8,616 bases of DNA, taken from Chitinophagaceae bacterium (lineage in GTDB: Bacteria; Bacteroidota; Bacteroidia; Chitinophagales; Chitinophagaceae). Positions 5,025 through 8,616 of the stretch are shown here, piece after piece (position 1 is the stretch's first letter; each line of letters starts with the position of its first letter). The stretch lies in NCBI GenBank assembly GCA_003151295.1, contig PLXD01000626.1, forward strand, positions 1 through 8,616. Direction: 5' to 3'. Made by a program: the position numbers and the translations under genes. A model generated the notes under the pieces. That model did no database searches and had not been told where the DNA came from. It saw only the letters and a program-made list of their open reading frames with translations.

Positions 5025-8000
5025 ATGCGACTAACTGCTACTCGTAAGAACTCCAGGATCTGGCTTTACATGAAATTGAGCGTCATTATGCTGTTAGTTG
5101 GCTGCATTCAGGTTACTGCAAGAGGGCTATATACGTCCAATTCCCCTTCTGTAATAAATGCGCCTGCCGAAAAGATCTTTGCGCCGCCTGTCACGGTCAA
5201 GGGACAGGTGGTAGACGAGGATGGCAAGCCCCTGCAAGGGATCACTGTCCAGGTGAAGGGCGATTCAAAGCAGACCCTTACCGATGCGGCCGGTGGCTTC
5301 ACCCTCCATAATGTGGACGGGGAAGCCAGTTTGATCTTTACAGGCGTCAACATAGAAACCTTTGAAACAAAGCTGAATGGCAGAACGGAATTGACGGTCA
5401 GGGCCAAGTTTAAAGTCGCCGAGATAGCCGATGTGGTGGTGACAGGTTATCAAAAGATCGACCGAAAGAAATTCACCGGCGCCGCCGTAACATTAAAGGC
5501 AGATAGCATCCGGATCGATGGTGTTACCGATGTGAGCCGTATGCTGGAAGGCCGTGCTGCCGGAGTCTCCATTCAGAATGTATCGGGAACTTTCGGGACC
5601 GCTCCCAAAATACGTATACGTGGCGCTACTTCTATATCCGGAGAGAACAAGCCGCTGTGGGTAGTGGACGGGGTGGTACTGGAAGATGTGGTCGATGTTT
5701 CGAACGAACAGCTCACGAGCGGCGATGCCAGCACTTTACTGGGTTCTTCGGTAGCTGGTTTGAATGCCAGTGACATTGAAACCTTCGACATTCTGAAAGA
5801 TGCATCCGCTACAGCATTGTATGGAGCCCGCGCCATGAATGGCGTCATCGTGATCACAACCAAAAAAGGGAAGGCCGGTAAGCCGGTTATCTCCTATACG
5901 GGTAATTACGGCGTTCAACTCAAGCCTTCTTACCGGAATTATGATATCATGAACTCGGCCGACCAGATGTCGGTATATGCCGAATTGGAAAGGAAACAGA
6001 TCTTATCGTACCCTCAGATAGTCAATGCCCGTAATTCCGGGGTATACGGGAAGGTTGCGCAGGAAGCGCAATATCCCGATGCCGAAGGAAATTTCCTGGT
6101 CCAAAATACACAGTCGGGCAGGCAGGCCGCTCTCATGAAATATGCGAACGACAATACCAACTGGTTTGGTATTCTTTTTCGCAACTCGCTGACGCAGGAA
6201 CATTCGTTAAGCATTTCATCAGGAACCGACAAAGCCCAGAGTTATTTTTCGACCAGCTTTTTCGATGACGAAGGCTGGACGATCGCAGATAACGTAAAGC
6301 GGTATACCGCCAATATGCGTCAGAACTATAATGCATCTGACAAGCTGACCTTCGGCTTCCTGGTAAATGGTTCGGTTCGCCAGCAAAGAGCTGCCGGAAC
6401 AGAAGACCGTACCGTCGATCCGGTCCAGGGACAGTATTCCAGGAACTTCGATCTCAACCCGTTCAGTTATTCCCTGAACACCAGCAGGGTGCTTCCGGCC
6501 TACGATACGTCTGGGAACCTGGATTTCTTTACCCGTGATTTTGCGCCGTTCAATATTATTTACGAAACAAAAAATAATTATACCAATGTGAGCGTCATGG
6601 ACATCAAGTTGCAGGGCAATCTGACTTACAAGATCACAAAGCATATCAGTTATGATTTTGTCGGTGCATTGCGATATGTAAAGGCAACCCAGGAACATGA
6701 CGTGAACGAAAACTCAAACGAGGCAAATGCATTCCGGGCCAATGCAAATAGCATCATCAACCAATCCAATCCATTTTTATACCAGGATCCTGATTTCCCC
6801 AATAACCCGGCCGTCGTTGTATTACCTTATGGAGGATTTTATAACCGTACCGACAATGAGTTGAAAAACTACACTTTCCGGAACGTGGTATCTTATAATC
6901 AATCATTCGACGAAGGAAAGAACCAATTTACTTTTTTGGCGGGACAGGAATTAAAATATGCAAACAGGCAGACGGCCAACAACCTGGGAGTGGGATATCA
7001 ATACAATACGGGAGGAACACCGTTCGTAGATTATCTTTTCATCAAAAAAATGTCGGAGCAAAACCAGACTTACTACGGCATGACCAATCAATATGACCGT
7101 TTTGTCGCTTTCTTCTCCAACGCAAGCTATACCTATCAGAACAAGTATACCCTCATGGGCACGGTGCGCGTAGACGGATCGAATCAGATGGGAAGTACGC
7201 CTAAAGCAAGGTGGCTCCCTACATGGACCGCGGCAGGCGTCTGGAATGTGGACCGGGAAAAATTCATGGAAGAGTCCTCGGGTCCAATCAGTCATTGGAT
7301 GATGAAAGCCAGCTACGGATTGAATGCGTCCACCGGGAGCGCTCTGAACACTTCCGCTATTATGCATTCCCTGGTAACGAATAGACCCTATACTTATGAT
7401 CAGCAAACGGCGATCAACATTACCTCCCTGGAAAACTCGCAACTGACCTGGGAAAAGAAGTATGAGCTGAACCTGGGTACCGATATGGGATTTTTTAAAG
7501 AACGCCTGGGTGTTACGCTGGACGCCTATAACAGGAACAATTTCGACCTGATCGGGCTGGTCAGGACGGCGGGTATCGGCGGTCAGGCATTTCAATATGC
7601 CAATTATGCCAATCTTAAATCGCATGGGATCGACTTCTCCGTTACCGGAAGGATCATCGCTGACAAGACATTCAGCATTACCAGTACTTTTATATTGAGC
7701 TATAACACCACCAAGATCACCAATGATCAATACCAGAACCCGATTTGGGGTTTGGTTCAGGAAGGCGGCGGTGCGCAGCAAGGATACCCGGTTCGGGGTT
7801 TGTTCTCTATAAGGAATGCCGGGTTAAACCCTTACGACGGTACGCCTTATTTTGTAAATGACAGTGGAACCGTCAGCTCAGCCGTCAATTTGTCGAGCCT
7901 GAATACGAAATATCTTAAATACGAGGGTCCCGTCGATCCGACTTTCACGGGTGGCTGGACCAACACTTTCCGGTATAAGCAACTCTCCCTGATGGTGCTG

Positions 8001-8462
8001 CTCACCTACCAGGCCGGCAATAAGGTGCGGATCACCCCGGTTTATACGAGCCCTTATTCAGATCTCAGCGCCTTGCCCAATGAGTTCAAAAGGAGATGGA
8101 CCCTGCCAGGGGATGAAAAGAAGACGAATATTCCCTCCGTGCTGATGCTTCAGTCCACCTCGAATTATAATTTGAGTAATGAAAACGCTTTTCCCTATAA
8201 CAATTACAATTATTCCAGCGACCGGGTCGCCGATGGCGGATTCGTCAGGCTGAAAGCGATCACCGTAAATTATCAATTGCCGCTGGCTATGATCAACCAG
8301 ATCGGGTTTAAGACCGGCACCCTGTCGTTAACAGGAAATAATCTCTGGCTGATCTATTCGGATAGCCGCTTGCATGGGCAGGACCCGGAGTTTTTCAATA
8401 CGGGGGGCGTAGCATTGCCTGTCAACAAACAAATAACCTTTTCATTAAAGCTGAGCCTGTAA
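5025..8462 (+). CDS. SusC/RagA family TonB-linked outer membrane protein, lacking the STN domain
   Basis: This 1145-residue outer-membrane transporter would import a glycan or other nutrient with its SusD partner, using TonB energy. Residues 1-34 are a signal peptide; KLSVIMLLVGCIQVTARG is the usual leader form of these proteins. LVGC looks like a lipobox, but SusC proteins are not lipoproteins. Residues 56-130 are the CarboxypepD_reg-like beta domain (VTVKGQVVDEDGKPLQGITV). DVVVTGY (136-142) precedes the plug, about 145-280, with MLEGRAAGVSI, IRIRGATSISG, PLWVVDGV and ALYGARAMNGVIVITTKKG. The remainder is the 22-strand barrel type, ending QITFSLKLSL with double stop TAA TAA. Relatives next to ECF sigma/FecR genes usually carry an STN domain between signal peptide and beta domain; here only a short STN-like fragment (SVINAPAEKIF, 42-52) remains. 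ATG 5025 starts 35 bp after the mini-FecR; Met16 is a possible later start. Confidence 0.95.
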   Translation: MRLTATRKNSRIWLYMKLSVIMLLVGCIQVTARGLYTSNSPSVINAPAEKIFAPPVTVKGQVVDEDGKPLQGITVQVKGDSKQTLTDAAGGFTLHNVDGEASLIFTGVNIETFETKLNGRTELTVRAKFKVAEIADVVVTGYQKIDRKKFTGAAVTLKADSIRIDGVTDVSRMLEGRAAGVSIQNVSGTFGTAPKIRIRGATSISGENKPLWVVDGVVLEDVVDVSNEQLTSGDASTLLGSSVAGLNASDIETFDILKDASATALYGARAMNGVIVITTKKGKAGKPVISYTGNYGVQLKPSYRNYDIMNSADQMSVYAELERKQILSYPQIVNARNSGVYGKVAQEAQYPDAEGNFLVQNTQSGRQAALMKYANDNTNWFGILFRNSLTQEHSLSISSGTDKAQSYFSTSFFDDEGWTIADNVKRYTANMRQNYNASDKLTFGFLVNGSVRQQRAAGTEDRTVDPVQGQYSRNFDLNPFSYSLNTSRVLPAYDTSGNLDFFTRDFAPFNIIYETKNNYTNVSVMDIKLQGNLTYKITKHISYDFVGALRYVKATQEHDVNENSNEANAFRANANSIINQSNPFLYQDPDFPNNPAVVVLPYGGFYNRTDNELKNYTFRNVVSYNQSFDEGKNQFTFLAGQELKYANRQTANNLGVGYQYNTGGTPFVDYLFIKKMSEQNQTYYGMTNQYDRFVAFFSNASYTYQNKYTLMGTVRVDGSNQMGSTPKARWLPTWTAAGVWNVDREKFMEESSGPISHWMMKASYGLNASTGSALNTSAIMHSLVTNRPYTYDQQTAINITSLENSQLTWEKKYELNLGTDMGFFKERLGVTLDAYNRNNFDLIGLVRTAGIGGQAFQYANYANLKSHGIDFSVTGRIIADKTFSITSTFILSYNTTKITNDQYQNPIWGLVQEGGGAQQGYPVRGLFSIRNAGLNPYDGTPYFVNDSGTVSSAVNLSSLNTKYLKYEGPVDPTFTGGWTNTFRYKQLSLMVLLTYQAGNKVRITPVYTSPYSDLSALPNEFKRRWTLPGDEKKTNIPSVLMLQSTSNYNLSNENAFPYNNYNYSSDRVADGGFVRLKAITVNYQLPLAMINQIGFKTGTLSLTGNNLWLIYSDSRLHGQDPEFFNTGGVALPVNKQITFSLKLSL

Positions 8463-8496
8463 TAAATTAATTATTATGAATAAATTAATTATATAC
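8461..8496 (+). repeat. Near-tandem 18-bp duplication across the SusD start codon
   Basis: AATAAATTAATTAT is present at 8461-8474 and 8479-8492, a period of 18. The first copy is the SusC-SusD gap plus the last base of the SusC stop pair; the second encodes the first residues of SusD (NKLII). It looks like a slippage or duplication product. Confidence 0.65.
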
Positions 8497-8616
8497 CTTC
8501 TTTTACCGGTATTCATCATGGGTGCGGGCAGCTGTAAGAAATTTTTATCTACACTCCCGGATAACAGGGCGGTCATCACGACGCCGGAGCAAACTAGTGT
8601 CACGTCATATATAATT
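8476..8616 (+). CDS. SusD/RagB family outer-membrane lipoprotein, N-terminal part only
   Basis: The frame starts at ATG 8476 and is open to the window end, giving 47 residues. The N-terminus MNKLIIYLLLPVFIMGAGSC is a lipoprotein signal peptide with Cys20 as the lipidated residue. The next residues, KKFLSTLPDNRAVITTPEQ, match the usual start of mature SusD proteins (CKKFL, D, then a run before the first helix). SusD forms the surface lid over the SusC channel and binds the substrate. The gene begins 13 bp after the SusC stop, the standard pair order, so co-transcription is near certain. The ligand-binding part lies outside the window, so the substrate cannot be inferred. Confidence 0.88.
   Translation, partial: MNKLIIYLLLPVFIMGAGSCKKFLSTLPDNRAVITTPEQTSVTSYII

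Noticed and set aside
5097..5107. Lipobox-like LVGC in the SusC leader
   Set aside because: SusC proteins are integral outer-membrane barrels exported by signal peptidase I, and Cys at this place is common in leaders of this type.
6951..7781. Long open frame on the minus strand (276 codons) inside SusC
   Set aside because: It is a shadow of the SusC reading frame; its composition is poor in typical protein patterns and SusC itself is continuous and well conserved there.
1..8616. CRISPR arrays, tRNA/rRNA genes, insertion sequences
   Set aside because: No regularly spaced repeats, no tRNA-like or rRNA-like sequence and no transposase or terminal inverted repeats were seen on either strand.

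Overview
The window looks like a chromosomal piece of a Bacteroidota genome, most likely from the Chitinophagaceae or a close relative. The evidence is a SusC/SusD pair, an ECF sigma factor of the Bacteroidetes-expanded type followed by a FecR-like gene, A/T-rich gene leaders with few Shine-Dalgarno sites, TAnnTTTG-like promoter candidates, and a SusC leader peptide of the form common in Chitinophaga-type SusC proteins. This assignment comes from remembered family patterns, not from a search.

Left part (1-2174, + strand): the 3' part of a large protein of unknown function, probably beta-rich and carbohydrate-related, is followed after 70 bp by a secreted CBM9-like protein. The two are probably co-transcribed and may be the tail of a glycan-use operon lying upstream. 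A convergent minus-strand gene (2217-2708) encodes an unknown, probably exported protein. Its signal peptide is readable only without a usual start codon, or with a one-base frameshift. Next comes a stand-alone glycerate kinase (2853-3983) of the GlxK/GarK family.

Right part (4082 to the end, + strand): four closely spaced genes form a polysaccharide-utilization-type operon. They are an ECF sigma factor with a TTG start, a 77-residue protein that matches only the cytoplasmic anti-sigma end of FecR, a 1145-residue SusC, and the first 47 codons of a SusD lipoprotein cut by the window edge. In the usual trans-envelope system the SusC STN domain contacts the periplasmic part of FecR, and FecR then controls the sigma factor. 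Here the SusC lacks STN and the FecR lacks its membrane and periplasmic parts, although both neighbours are otherwise intact. A short sequence in SusC (residues 42-52) resembles the first residues of an STN domain joined directly to the next domain, as if STN had been deleted.

This paired loss of the two contacting signalling modules is the most interesting point in the window. The locus may have been rewired from substrate-sensing to constitutive or purely cytoplasmic control. Smaller signals are a perfect hairpin just before the mini-FecR start, a 13-bp direct repeat before the sigma gene, and an 18-bp near-tandem duplication across the SusD start codon.
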